Source: Candidatus Obscuribacterales bacterium
Lineage (GTDB): Bacteria; Cyanobacteriota; Vampirovibrionia; Obscuribacterales; Obscuribacteraceae
Length of the DNA stretch: 64,000 bases
Assembly (NCBI GenBank): GCA_021732085.1
Contig: JAKFVQ010000017.1
Span: forward strand, 1 to 64,000
Direction: 5' to 3'
The position numbers and the translations under genes are program-made. The notes under the pieces were generated by a model that was given only the letters and a program-made list of their open reading frames with translations, did no database searches and was not told the origin of the DNA. This document shows, piece by piece, positions 1 through 8,583 of the stretch. Position 1 is the first letter of the stretch. The number at the start of each line of letters is the position of its first letter.

Positions 1-33
1 GTTCGAAGCGCGGCTTACCGCCGCGATTCGAAC
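1..33. repeat. TTCGAA-flanked intergenic hairpin
   Basis: An inverted repeat with 13-nt arms (1-13 and 21-33, one mismatch) and a 7-nt loop. It starts with GTTCGAA and ends with TTCGAAC. Other intergenic hairpins in this window carry the same TTCGAA edges (near 29467, 50422 and 59304), so it is probably one copy of a dispersed element. It is not part of a tRNA: no acceptor or anticodon arm can be drawn around it. Confidence 0.5.
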
Positions 34-142
34 TCAAATATTTTCTTTAGCCGCAATCTGAACTACAGGTGTACCAAAGCGGCAAATTTAAACTGTCGCC
101 AGAGGCAAAAACCCTTGACGCCAGACAACTGATTCAGTTGCG

Positions 143-526
143 ATGCAATGGCTAGCAAAGGGACATAAGGAACTGGCGGTCAGCCATTCAGCCAGCAATG
201 CGATAAGGGAAGTATTGAGCGCTGCTGCAGAATGGTTCGACAAACATCCGGCATCGGCCAAAGCATTTTGTTTTGCCATGCGCGAACATATTGCAAAGCA
301 AAATACAGCGATGCCACCACGAAGCTTGACACCGATCACATTTGTCAAACAGGCACAAGAAGATGGTGAGCTGACCAATGAGTTAGCACCTGAGTTGTTG
401 ATCCACATTTTCGATAGCATCCTCAAACAGCATCTTATTACAGTGCTGAATGAAACGAAGCACGTGCACTTTGCCAAAGAAGCGCGCCGTGAAATAGATG
501 TGCTCTTGAAGAAGTTGGCACCGTAG
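143..526 (+). CDS. TetR-family C-terminal domain-like protein, N-terminus missing
   Basis: This 127-residue all-helical protein resembles the ligand-binding C-terminal half of TetR-family regulators: an amphipathic helix with FDKHPASAKAF, then a segment with GELTNELAPELL and IFDSILKQHL, which is the usual arrangement of helices 7-9. No helix-turn-helix DNA-binding domain precedes it. The frame is closed by TGA at 116-118 and the other two frames are also closed before the ATG. It therefore looks like a truncated regulator, either a decayed gene or a stand-alone domain. It converges on recD2 with a 14-nt gap. No strong ribosome binding site is visible before the ATG, which weakens the start. 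The family assignment comes from pattern only. Confidence 0.5.
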   Translation: MQWLAKGHKELAVSHSASNAIREVLSAAAEWFDKHPASAKAFCFAMREHIAKQNTAMPPRSLTPITFVKQAQEDGELTNELAPELLIHIFDSILKQHLITVLNETKHVHFAKEARREIDVLLKKLAP

Positions 527-540
527 AGCGTGAGTGCTGA

Positions 541-2769
541 CTATTGAGATAGCAATTCAGGGTTAGCGGAAACGTGCTTCAGGCGCTGGCTCAGTGCGGA
601 GACACGGCGCGATGACTTCTTGGTTTTAACTGCCATGGCAAGTGCTTTTGCTTGTCCAATGATCACGACCAGCTTTTTCCCTCTGGTAACTCCGGTGTAA
701 AGCAAGTTGCGTTCCAACATTGTGAAATGTTGCATAGCAAGCGGGACCACCACAGCCGGATACTCTGAACCCTGCGACTTGTGAATCGATGCAGCATAAC
801 TCAACGACAGCTCGTCCAGCTCGCTGAAATCATAAGCGACTTGCCGTCCATCAAATTCGATGAGTAATTCGGATTCTTCCATGTCGATACTACAAATGGT
901 GCCGATATCTCCGTTAAACACCTCCTTATCGTAGTTGTTTACGGTTTGAATGACTTTGTCACCAGCGCCAAAATCCCAACCGAACTTGCTGACTTGCGGT
1001 CCCTCATTTTTATTCAAGCGCTTCTTCAGCTCGACATTCAAAGATCGCGTGCCTAAGCCGCCTCGATTCATCGGAGTTAGTACCTGCACATCCCTAATCG
1101 GATCAAATCCAAACCGCTTTGGAATTCGTTCGCAGACTACATGCATAAGTTTGTCATTCACTTCTTCAGCAGAATTAGCCGGAATGAAATAGAAATCGGA
1201 AAGCTCCTCCTTCTTCTCCTCTTGAAGGGGCATCTTACCTTCATTAATGCGGTGTGCGTTTAAGATGATTTTTGAGCTAGCAGCCTGCCGAAATATTTCA
1301 GTCAATCTAACAGTTGGGACCACGCCCGAATTGATGATATCGGATAGAACAGCGCCAGGACCTACCGATGGCAACTGGTCGACGTCGCCGACAAGTAAGA
1401 GCGCAGTCTCATCACAAATCGCACGCAAAAGTTGGTTCATTAAGACGATATCAATCATTGATGACTCATCAACAACAATCAAATCAGCTTGCAAGGGATT
1501 ATCGCTGTTGCGCTTAAACCCTCCCTGTTTTGGATCGAACTCCAGTAGTCGGTGGATGGTTTTTGCTTCGCGCCCGGTTGATTCAGCAAGACGCTTCGCC
1601 GCGCGTCCAGTCGGAGCACAGAGCAGGATCTCCGCATCCTTCGCCTCAATGATTTTGAGAATGCTATTCACTAGTGTGGTCTTACCAACACCCGGTCCAC
1701 CAGTTATCACTAGCACTTTATTCTGTAAAGCATTTCGAACTGCCAGTTTTTGCGATTGAGATAATGCAATATCCGTTTTTTGTTCAACCCAAGGAATCGC
1801 CGCATCGAGATCCATATCGGACCACAAGGTCTGGCCTTCCATCAATCGCAGTAAATTGCCAGTGACACCACATTCGGCGCGATGAAGGCGCGTCAAATAG
1901 AGCAAATCCTCGCCATCGATCAGCTCACGAATTATGTTTCCTTCTTCGACTTCCTTTTCAATCGCTTCAGTTGCAAGATTTGAACTGATTTCCAGCAACG
2001 TCGCAGAAGTCTCAATCAACTTGTTCAACGGGCTGGCACAATGCCCTTCCGTAGACATTTCCTGGAGCACATGTCGCACGCCCGCTTGCGCACGAATCAA
2101 GGATTCTTTCGGAATGCCGATCTTGAGCGCAATTGTATCTGCGGTTTTAAATCCTATCCCATGAATATCCAAGGCCAACCGATAAGGATTTTCAGAAACT
2201 TTAGAAACTGCTTCATTTCCGTAAGTCTTATAGATGCGCACCGCACGCGAGCTGCCAACGCCATACGATTGCAGAAATACCATTATCTCGCGCACAACCT
2301 TTTGCTCTGCCCATCCGGCTGAAACCATGGACATGCGTTTGCGACCGATTCCTGGCAGTTCAAGCATTCGTTCGGGACTATTCTCGATGATCTCGAAAAC
2401 TTCCTCACCAAAAGCTTTCATCAGCTTCTTCGCGAAATGAGGACCGATGCCTTTTATCATTCCTGAGCCGAGGTATTTCTCCATCCCCTCTGCTGTACTC
2501 GGTGCAATCGCGGATAATCGCTGCGACTTGAATTGCAATCCGTAATTCTTATCGTTAAACCAATAGCCTTCGCACTCAATAAATTCACCTACAGAAATGG
2601 TTGCTGCACTTCCTGTTACGGTGACAAGATCTTGTTGCCCGCGCACTTTTATGCGCAGAACGCAGAAGCCGCTTTCTTCACTATGAAATGTCACGCGCTC
2701 AACGCTGCCTGAAAGAACTTCAAGCGAAGTGGGCGGGGGACTGGCGGCTTGTGCTTTTGTATATGTCAT
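541..2769 (-). CDS. recD2: ATP-dependent 5'-3' DNA helicase RecD2
   Basis: A superfamily 1B helicase of the RecD2 (RecD-like without RecBC) type. It has 742 residues, the usual length for the family. An N-terminal OB-like domain (about 18-90) is followed by helix-hairpin-helix repeats ([10 protein letters not shown] near 107, LPGIGRKR near 138, HGIGFKTAD near 203). The motor begins at about 335. Walker A is GGPGVGKT at 357-364, Walker B is VVDESS near 432-437, and the C-terminal motifs are [11 protein letters not shown] at 661-671 and YTGVTRGKK at 691-699. RecD2 proteins unwind DNA with 5'-3' polarity and act in repair and mismatch-linked processing in bacteria lacking RecBCD. It lies 66 nt downstream of the CocE-type hydrolase on the same strand and may be co-transcribed, though a functional link is not evident. 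The start ATG has a weak ribosome binding site. Confidence 0.93.
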   Translation of the reverse strand: MTYTKAQAASPPPTSLEVLSGSVERVTFHSEESGFCVLRIKVRGQQDLVTVTGSAATISVGEFIECEGYWFNDKNYGLQFKSQRLSAIAPSTAEGMEKYLGSGMIKGIGPHFAKKLMKAFGEEVFEIIENSPERMLELPGIGRKRMSMVSAGWAEQKVVREIMVFLQSYGVGSSRAVRIYKTYGNEAVSKVSENPYRLALDIHGIGFKTADTIALKIGIPKESLIRAQAGVRHVLQEMSTEGHCASPLNKLIETSATLLEISSNLATEAIEKEVEEGNIIRELIDGEDLLYLTRLHRAECGVTGNLLRLMEGQTLWSDMDLDAAIPWVEQKTDIALSQSQKLAVRNALQNKVLVITGGPGVGKTTLVNSILKIIEAKDAEILLCAPTGRAAKRLAESTGREAKTIHRLLEFDPKQGGFKRNSDNPLQADLIVVDESSMIDIVLMNQLLRAICDETALLLVGDVDQLPSVGPGAVLSDIINSGVVPTVRLTEIFRQAASSKIILNAHRINEGKMPLQEEKKEELSDFYFIPANSAEEVNDKLMHVVCERIPKRFGFDPIRDVQVLTPMNRGGLGTRSLNVELKKRLNKNEGPQVSKFGWDFGAGDKVIQTVNNYDKEVFNGDIGTICSIDMEESELLIEFDGRQVAYDFSELDELSLSYAASIHKSQGSEYPAVVVPLAMQHFTMLERNLLYTGVTRGKKLVVIIGQAKALAMAVKTKKSSRRVSALSQRLKHVSANPELLSQ

Positions 2770-2835
2770 AGATAGCGCCGATCAGGCGACATTGTCGTCG
2801 GGATGAGCAATCATAGCATTCGAGCCGCAGTGGTT

Positions 2836-4632
2836 TTATTTCAAAACCTGCAGATAAAGCACCGATGGATGATCTTTATCATGAAAGATAGTTTGTCTTG
2901 CGGACTTAAACTCGCTCAAATCAGCGAATCTATTGCCATTGCCTGTGTTTCGCTCATAATGCGGGAAGTTCGAACTGGAGATTTCCAGACGTATCCGGTG
3001 CCCTTCCTTGAACATCGCTGCAACCCACCCCAAATGTATCTCGATCGCATATACTTCACCCGGCTTTAAGTCTTGTTTCTCATCGCGGGTCTGGAACCGT
3101 TTCGGCGATGCATCCCGAACGAACTCAGCCTTAGCAACGGCACAGCGACTAGCTCTAGCTATGCCATTGCAATAGTTGATAGAACGTCCGCCGGCATCGA
3201 CTTCGGAAAGGGTCGCAGTGAAATCTGCGTCGACCGCAGTTGTTGATGCATAAAGCAGAACAGAGACGGCACCGGCAATGGTGAGATCGGCTGTAAGTGG
3301 TGCAGTGGTATACACGAGCACATCATTTCTCATTTGATTGGAACTTTGATCGCATGCTCCCATCGGCAACATGTCTTCAAAGCAGCATCCATGCCCACCA
3401 GCGCTCGCAATGGGGAAAGTAGGATCGTAGATAAAGCTATCCCATGGTTCCTGGTCGTGGGTGTCAGAATTCAACGAGCCATCGCCTGCGGTAGCATTTG
3501 CTCTGCCGCCGGAATGCAGATAGAGGTTCATATCTTCCGCGGACGAAGGCGGCCAAGAGTCAAAGTGCGCCCATTTACTGGCACCGAGAATAAAGACGGA
3601 CACATCAGCATCGACAAAGCGCGATTGATCCTTCTCAAAAGCATCGCCACCCCTCATGTGCTGATCAAGCCAATTCAGTTGAACGAGATCAACGAGATTT
3701 TCAGCTTCAGCCCCGAAATTAACACATCCAACCTTAGGTTGCCACGGAACATGGTGCCATGGTCCGACCAATAATTTTTGACGACCTCGGCTGGGATCCT
3801 TCTTCTGCAACTCACTGAGCGCAATGTAATTTTTGATCGTACCAGAGATAAAGATGTCGTACCATCCACCTACATGAAGCACCGGCAGCGCGATATCATC
3901 GTAGCGCTCCTGCACCGCAATCTTCTTCCAATAATCGTCATAAGTATCATGCTCTACCCAATCGAAATAATAGGGAATGTAAGGCTTCCACTCCTCAAAT
4001 AAAACATTGAGAGGAGTCGCGTAAGCAAGCCCATTGTATTGTCCAAGCATGCCGAGAATTCGCTTCATTCCTGCAAGATCACCGGCACGCAAAGCTGTAT
4101 CGCGCGCCAGGGAAAGCGTCCATGATTGGATGAATCCCTGCGAGAAAGCACCGCCCTCGTAAGTCCACGGCTCATAAAAATTGCAGCCAGTCATCGCCGG
4201 CATAATTGTCTTCAATTCCGGCAACTTATTGGATGCAGCCAAGAGTTGCACCGAGCCAGGATAGGAGAACCCATACATCGCAACTTCGCCATTGGACCCA
4301 GGAATTTGAGCGGCCCACTTAATGGTATCCTCGCTATCAGCGGTCTCATACTTATAGGGATAAAACTCGCCCTCGGACTTGTAGCGACCGCGGCAATCCT
4401 GCACAACTACTATGTATCCATAGCGGGCGTACCACATGGTATCCAGATAAACGCATGTTTGCGCAGTACTCTTGTCATATGGGGATCGCAGCAGTAAGAC
4501 AGGTAATTTATCGCTGGTCTCAGGCCTATAAATATCGGCGTATAACTTCACGCCGTCCCTCATTTCGACCGCCACATCACAAGTCGTTTGGACCTTGTCG
4601 TAGCGCATGGACGGGATTTGCAACGTTGCCAC
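2836..4632 (-). CDS. CocE/NonD family X-Pro dipeptidyl-peptidase-like hydrolase
   Basis: An alpha/beta hydrolase of the CocE/NonD group (S15-type acyl hydrolases). The N-terminal catalytic domain carries DGVKLYADIYRP, the oxyanion region RSPYDKS, VVVQDCRGRYKSEGEF and the nucleophile elbow GFSYPGS. A C-terminal jelly-roll domain has the typical PLTADLTIAGAV and RIRLEISSSNFP segments. Members cleave cocaine esters, glutaryl-acyl groups or X-Pro peptides; the substrate here is unknown. A longer frame opens at a TTG at 4662, but I prefer the GTG at 4632 (598 residues) because GAGGGA (4639-4644 on the + strand as TCCCTC) lies 6 nt upstream. A TATAAT hexamer at 4662-4667 is well placed as its -10 box. 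No signal peptide is apparent, so it is probably cytoplasmic. Confidence 0.88.
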   Translation of the reverse strand: MATLQIPSMRYDKVQTTCDVAVEMRDGVKLYADIYRPETSDKLPVLLLRSPYDKSTAQTCVYLDTMWYARYGYIVVVQDCRGRYKSEGEFYPYKYETADSEDTIKWAAQIPGSNGEVAMYGFSYPGSVQLLAASNKLPELKTIMPAMTGCNFYEPWTYEGGAFSQGFIQSWTLSLARDTALRAGDLAGMKRILGMLGQYNGLAYATPLNVLFEEWKPYIPYYFDWVEHDTYDDYWKKIAVQERYDDIALPVLHVGGWYDIFISGTIKNYIALSELQKKDPSRGRQKLLVGPWHHVPWQPKVGCVNFGAEAENLVDLVQLNWLDQHMRGGDAFEKDQSRFVDADVSVFILGASKWAHFDSWPPSSAEDMNLYLHSGGRANATAGDGSLNSDTHDQEPWDSFIYDPTFPIASAGGHGCCFEDMLPMGACDQSSNQMRNDVLVYTTAPLTADLTIAGAVSVLLYASTTAVDADFTATLSEVDAGGRSINYCNGIARASRCAVAKAEFVRDASPKRFQTRDEKQDLKPGEVYAIEIHLGWVAAMFKEGHRIRLEISSSNFPHYERNTGNGNRFADLSEFKSARQTIFHDKDHPSVLYLQVLK

Positions 4633-4661
4633 AGTGATTCCCTCAGTTTGACTCCCCGCCA

Positions 4662-4667
4662 ATTATA
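4662..4667 (-). promoter_or_regulatory. Candidate -10 box (TATAAT) of the CocE-type hydrolase
   Basis: A perfect TATAAT on the minus strand 30 nt upstream of the GTG start, giving a short leader. No convincing -35 box is seen at 16-18 nt, so this may be a weak or activator-dependent promoter. Confidence 0.4.
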
Positions 4668-5325
4668 GCGGGCATCCCTATATCGGATCTGTTGAAAAGG
4701 GCTAATCGATAAGAGTTGCGGATAATCACTGCCGTATGGGAAATCAAAAAGGATTGGCTCGATTTACAGGGTCCCTAACAATGCAATTGGAAAACGACGC
4801 CGCATCGGCATCGTTAAAAACAGGGGCTAAACAAAGATTGCAGTATATGCACAACGGTAGATTTACTTTTCCATATAACAATTCACGTAATCGTCACACT
4901 GTTAGGGCCCTAACACCGCTACCAGAAATCATACATGCATGTGCATCTCACCAAAGCGACTGGATTTTGAACGTGCAGCTTTTGTCTATCATCTACGATA
5001 CATTTAATCGGATATCCCCGAAAGTATCGGCGTTCTCCTTAGACTAGAGTAAATCGGCTGCCCACTTTTAAGCTGCTCTGCTATGATGAAATTGGCGTGG
5101 TTGTTCCCCTTTTCTGCACATTTCGTTCGCTGAAAGTTCCTCCAACCCCCACGTGAACGTTAGTATGAGGGAGCCCGGAATCCCGCAGCCCAGCTTGGGC
5201 GGCACTGACCCGAAAGCTCAATCCGCTGCTCGGATTATTAATGAAAACGCCTTTCCTCCCCGGCAAAGGTTCCTTTTTTGCACATTTCATCGACTCCTTC
5301 AATCTGAAGAGGCGCTAGATCAAGC
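4668..5325. other. Intergenic region without a supported gene; possible structured leader
   Basis: About 660 nt between the divergent hydrolase and the response-regulator gene. The open frames here (longest 103 codons at 4736-5047) look like no known family and lack a good ribosome binding site. The part nearest the signalling gene (5090-5325) holds a short GC-rich hairpin with arms GCCCA and TGGGC near 5188-5200, and two copies of TGCACATTTC (5115-5124 and 5279-5288), each preceded by a pyrimidine run. This may be a long untranslated leader, but I recognise no known riboswitch, including the c-di-GMP classes. Confidence 0.4.
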
Positions 5326-7392
5326 ATGACCGTTGATACCGCATTCGATACCACAGTAAAATACACAGCATCAAAAACAATCTTAGTAGCCGGCGACGGT
5401 CAAGAAATCTGGTCTTTTGTGAAATCCGTACTGGAAGATAATGGCTACGAGGTGCGCGTTGCCCCCTCGGGACACGCAGCGCTGGAGCACATCAATAAGA
5501 AATACAACATCGACTTAGTAGTCGTTGGCGAGGAGCTGAGCGATATCAGCGGTTTGGAGTGGATAATAAAAGCGCGGCAAAAGAATCCTCATTTGAAGAT
5601 TGTCTTCGTTGCTAATATTTGGCGTGATGCCGACTTTTACCAGAAACTTCGCAAAGATTTCGGAGTCTCGCTCATCGTTCATCGCCCGTTCAAACCATCT
5701 ATTTTTGCCTTGCAAATTGATAGCTTATTCGGCATCGTCGAAGAATCACAATTCCCGCAGGCCGTCGAAGTCAACGAAGTTGATCGTCACGTGGCAATGA
5801 AGTTTCGCTATGCAGAAATACTGCCGGCAAGAGCCAGACAACTGGCAGATGCAATCGAAGGTGTGCAAGTCGAACCATACAATCAAAAGATGCTCACCGA
5901 AGCATTCCGGCTCGCACATAATTTGAAAGGGAGTTCGCGTTCCTGTGGCTTCCGCAAAATCGGCGATTTGTCAGAACAGATTGAGCGAATTTTGATCGGC
6001 ATGTTGAACGGCAACAGCACGAAGAATATTGCCAATCAAGTGAGCGAGCAAATGAATTCGATTCAGATGCAAGCGATGGCGGCGCACCTAAAGTATACTT
6101 CTCATCCCGATGCGCAGAGCCAGCACGAGAATAACAAAGACGATGTCAGCAAGACACTTATCCTTGTTGTCAGCGGCGGCCGTGCCTTTGATCAGAATTT
6201 AGACGAGAACAATCAGTGGCTGAAGATTTTGCAAGTTAGTAGTTACGATGCTGCCTTGAAAATGGCTCGCGAAAAACCAATCGACGCTGTATTGATCGAC
6301 ATGAGTCTCGACTCCCGACAAAGCGCATTGCAATTCGCCGAGAGGATCCGCGAACTCAAAGGTAATGAGAATCTGCCTCTAGGATTTCTTTCCTCCGGTA
6401 GGAACGATGACCATTTGGAGGCGACTCGCGCGGGCGGATCATTGGTACTGCCAAAGCCAGTTGCCACCAATCATATTGTCAAAGCAGCTACATACTTGAG
6501 CAGCATCAGGCAAGGGGGTCGCCCACGAATTCTAATTGTCGATGACGACTCCGACTTTACGCAGATCATTTCTTCAATGTTAGTCAGCCATGGAATGCTG
6601 ATCCGCTGCTTGCATGAGCCATCGGATCTTCTGCACGTACTGCAGGAATTTACACCAGATCTCATTTTGCTTGACGTGATGATGCCTGTCATCAACGGAT
6701 TCGATCTCTGCCGCCAGTTGCGCAGCATGCCTCGCTGGCAAGATACACCGATTGTTTTTCTGACGGCGCATAGCGGAGTGGATGCGCGCATCAATGCTTT
6801 TGATGCAGGGGCCGACGACTATTTGCCGAAGCCGGTAATCGAGATGGAGCTTGTTGCTAGGCTCAAACTTCGCCTTGAGAGAGCCCGACTGATCCGCGAT
6901 CGAGCTGACCGCGATCTGCTCACTGGTCTTCTTTCCAGGCGAGCGTTTAGCGAACAAGTAAACGCACTTTTGGCAAAATCGACCAGGCACCACTTTAAAT
7001 TTTGTTTGAGCTTGCTAGATGTAGATCACTTCAAGAAGGTGAACGACGTATACGGACACCAGGCCGGAGACCAGGTGTTAAGCGGGCTGGGACAGCTTCT
7101 CTCTCGCCGCTTCCGCGTTGAAGATTTGCGCGGGCGATGGGGAGGAGAAGAATTCGTCCTGGCATATCCACATGCAACAAGCGATGTAATGCGTGCTTCG
7201 CTTGGTCGAGTTTTACAAGAGTTTGGTAAGACGCCCTACGGAGACACAGAAACCTTCCATGTCAGTTTCAGCGCAGGAATGGCGACATATCCCGATGACG
7301 GAACCAGTTTCAAGGAACTGCTGCAAGTCGCGGACCAGCGTTTATACATGGCAAAAGAATCGGGTCGAAACACGATCGTGATCAAAAGTTGA
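5326..7392 (+). CDS. Multi-domain response regulator: REC-HPt-REC-REC-GGDEF diguanylate cyclase
   Basis: A 688-residue cytoplasmic signalling protein. Residues 18-135 fold like a receiver domain but have VVVGEE where the phospho-acceptor Asp should be, so this domain is probably not phosphorylated. An HPt-like segment follows, with H198 in AHNLKGSS. A second receiver (about 276-390) keeps D325 (VLIDMS) but lacks the usual acidic cluster. The third (400-515) is canonical: IVDDD, D450 in LILLDVMMP, T480, K502. The C-terminal GGDEF domain (528-688) has GGEEF at 606-610. The inhibitory site RVED sits at 597-600, exactly five residues upstream, so it should make c-di-GMP and be product-inhibited. 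It is followed after 11 nt by a single-domain response regulator, probably in one operon. The partner kinase is not in the window. The ATG at 5326 was chosen as the first start in frame. Confidence 0.9.
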   Translation: MTVDTAFDTTVKYTASKTILVAGDGQEIWSFVKSVLEDNGYEVRVAPSGHAALEHINKKYNIDLVVVGEELSDISGLEWIIKARQKNPHLKIVFVANIWRDADFYQKLRKDFGVSLIVHRPFKPSIFALQIDSLFGIVEESQFPQAVEVNEVDRHVAMKFRYAEILPARARQLADAIEGVQVEPYNQKMLTEAFRLAHNLKGSSRSCGFRKIGDLSEQIERILIGMLNGNSTKNIANQVSEQMNSIQMQAMAAHLKYTSHPDAQSQHENNKDDVSKTLILVVSGGRAFDQNLDENNQWLKILQVSSYDAALKMAREKPIDAVLIDMSLDSRQSALQFAERIRELKGNENLPLGFLSSGRNDDHLEATRAGGSLVLPKPVATNHIVKAATYLSSIRQGGRPRILIVDDDSDFTQIISSMLVSHGMLIRCLHEPSDLLHVLQEFTPDLILLDVMMPVINGFDLCRQLRSMPRWQDTPIVFLTAHSGVDARINAFDAGADDYLPKPVIEMELVARLKLRLERARLIRDRADRDLLTGLLSRRAFSEQVNALLAKSTRHHFKFCLSLLDVDHFKKVNDVYGHQAGDQVLSGLGQLLSRRFRVEDLRGRWGGEEFVLAYPHATSDVMRASLGRVLQEFGKTPYGDTETFHVSFSAGMATYPDDGTSFKELLQVADQRLYMAKESGRNTIVIKS

Positions 7393-7403
7393 GGATTGCA
7401 ATC

Positions 7404-7778
7404 ATGGCTAATATATTGCTGGTTGATGATGATGAATACATTTCAGAAGAATTGAAAGACTGGCTTGTTGACGGCGGACACTCAGTTGAAGCGGTCTTCT
7501 CTGGTCCTGAAGCTCTGGACCATTTGCAATTCTGCTCATACGATCTAATTTTGATGGATAGCAATCTTCCGGGAAAGAATGGACGGGAAGTGTGTTTTGA
7601 GTTTCGCACTAAGGGCGGTGTCACACCCATCATAATGCTGATAGGAGATTCCTCATCGTATGCACTTGAAGACTGCATGAAAGCCGGTGCCAATCTCTTC
7701 CTCGAAAAACCATTCCCACTGGAAGAACTAGAAGCTGTTATCAACCGCTATACGATGGACTTAGCCACAGGGAACTAG
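7404..7778 (+). CDS. Single-domain (CheY-like) response regulator
   Basis: A 124-residue stand-alone receiver domain. The acidic cluster is LLVDDDE at the N-terminus, the phospho-acceptor is the Asp in LILMDSNLPG, and the conserved Lys lies in FLEKPFP. The usual Thr/Ser after beta-4 appears as IGDSSS. There is no output domain, so it must act through protein contacts or as a phosphate shuttle. An in-frame TTG lies at 7389, but the ATG at 7404 is preferred because GAGGA (7391-7395) sits 8 nt before it and overlaps the stop of the upstream gene. Proximity to the HPt-containing GGDEF protein suggests that it could exchange phosphate with H198 of that protein. This is inference. Confidence 0.88.
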   Translation: MANILLVDDDEYISEELKDWLVDGGHSVEAVFSGPEALDHLQFCSYDLILMDSNLPGKNGREVCFEFRTKGGVTPIIMLIGDSSSYALEDCMKAGANLFLEKPFPLEELEAVINRYTMDLATGN

Positions 7779-7829
7779 CTGGGCGCTGAGGCTCCATCCT
7801 CAAGGTCGTCATCTCACTGGCTTTGAATT

Positions 7830-8195
7830 CTACCCGCGAAACTCGCGCAATTCTTGTTCGAGACGATCCACATACTGCTTAGCTTCTGTCAGTCCGAGCC
7901 CCGTCATTTCGCGAACAAGCTTAATGGCTTCAATCTTACGCTTATTGCGAATATGCGCTTTGACTTCTTCGAGATCAAGCGGACTCCCATCCGGTGCCCG
8001 AAGCATCCCGGCCACGGAAGGCGCACTGACTGCACCATGTCCCGGTCCCGACTTATGACTGCTTGGAATTTGCCCCGGTCCCTTTTTAGCATTCGGGTTT
8101 CCAATCGGAGCCGTTTGATCTTTCAAAACAATAAATGCGCCGATGATCATCAAAACCACGATGACGCCAGAACCAATGATTATTATGTTGTCCAA
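7830..8195 (-). CDS. Membrane-anchored protein with ribosomal L7/L12 C-terminal-like domain
   Basis: A 121-residue protein with one N-terminal membrane helix (IIIIGSGVIVVLMIIGAFIVL), a Gly/Pro/Ser-rich linker, and a C-terminal segment IEAIKLVREMTGLGLTEAKQ. This segment strongly resembles the C-terminal domain of ribosomal protein L7/L12, which recruits translation GTPases. Similar small membrane proteins with an L7/L12-C-like tail occur in other bacteria, where their role is unknown. A longer frame begins at a TTG at 8222, but the TTG at 8195 is preferred: GGAG lies 7 nt upstream, and the membrane helix then starts at residue 2. The head of the gene abuts a dehydrogenase remnant on the other strand. 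Confidence 0.75.
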   Translation of the reverse strand: MDNIIIIGSGVIVVLMIIGAFIVLKDQTAPIGNPNAKKGPGQIPSSHKSGPGHGAVSAPSVAGMLRAPDGSPLDLEEVKAHIRNKRKIEAIKLVREMTGLGLTEAKQYVDRLEQELREFRG

Positions 8196-8249
8196 AGTGC
8201 GGGCTCCGTTGATGCCTTGCAATTATTCCAGAATTCGCAGCGAAATCCT

Positions 8250-8583
8250 ACCGGGTACCTTTCAAGCGCTGTCGTGGTGCGTTGAAGCCGTTCGTAAAAG
8301 CGGTGTTGTCTCCATAATCGGGGTCTATCCGCAGTCATCGATACTCTTCCCAATTGGAATGTCAATGCAAAAGTCGCTGACAATTCGAGCTGCAAATTGC
8401 AGCCATCGCAAATATATCCCTGACCTGATCCAACTGATCGATGATCAGAAATTCCATCCATCATCGATCCTGACCAAACACGAAGATTTGAAAGACGTTG
8501 TGAAATGCTATGAGCAATTCGACAAACGCAAACCAGGATGGGTGAAAGTGAAAGTGGAACTCGATCCGAGCGAGGCGGCATAA
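8250..8583 (+). pseudogene. C-terminal remnant of a zinc-type alcohol dehydrogenase (MDR family)
   Basis: The frame encodes about 110 residues matching the end of medium-chain dehydrogenases of the glutathione-dependent formaldehyde dehydrogenase type: EAVRKSGVVSIIGVYP (end of the Rossmann fold), FPIGMSMQKSLTIRAANCSH, then KPGWVKVKVEL at the C-terminus. The N-terminal zinc-binding GroES-like domain and the nucleotide-binding GxGxxG are absent. The region where they should lie is occupied by the L7/L12-like gene on the opposite strand. No start with a ribosome binding site is present. It is therefore a truncated pseudogene whose open frame happens to extend upstream to 8143. Confidence 0.8.

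Noticed and set aside
1..33. TTCGAA motif suggesting the T-arm of a tRNA
   Set aside because: The GTTCGAA is part of a self-contained hairpin; no acceptor, D or anticodon arms can be placed around it.
4736..5047. 103-codon plus-strand open frame
   Set aside because: No ribosome binding site, no recognisable content and no supportive context. Treated as chance.
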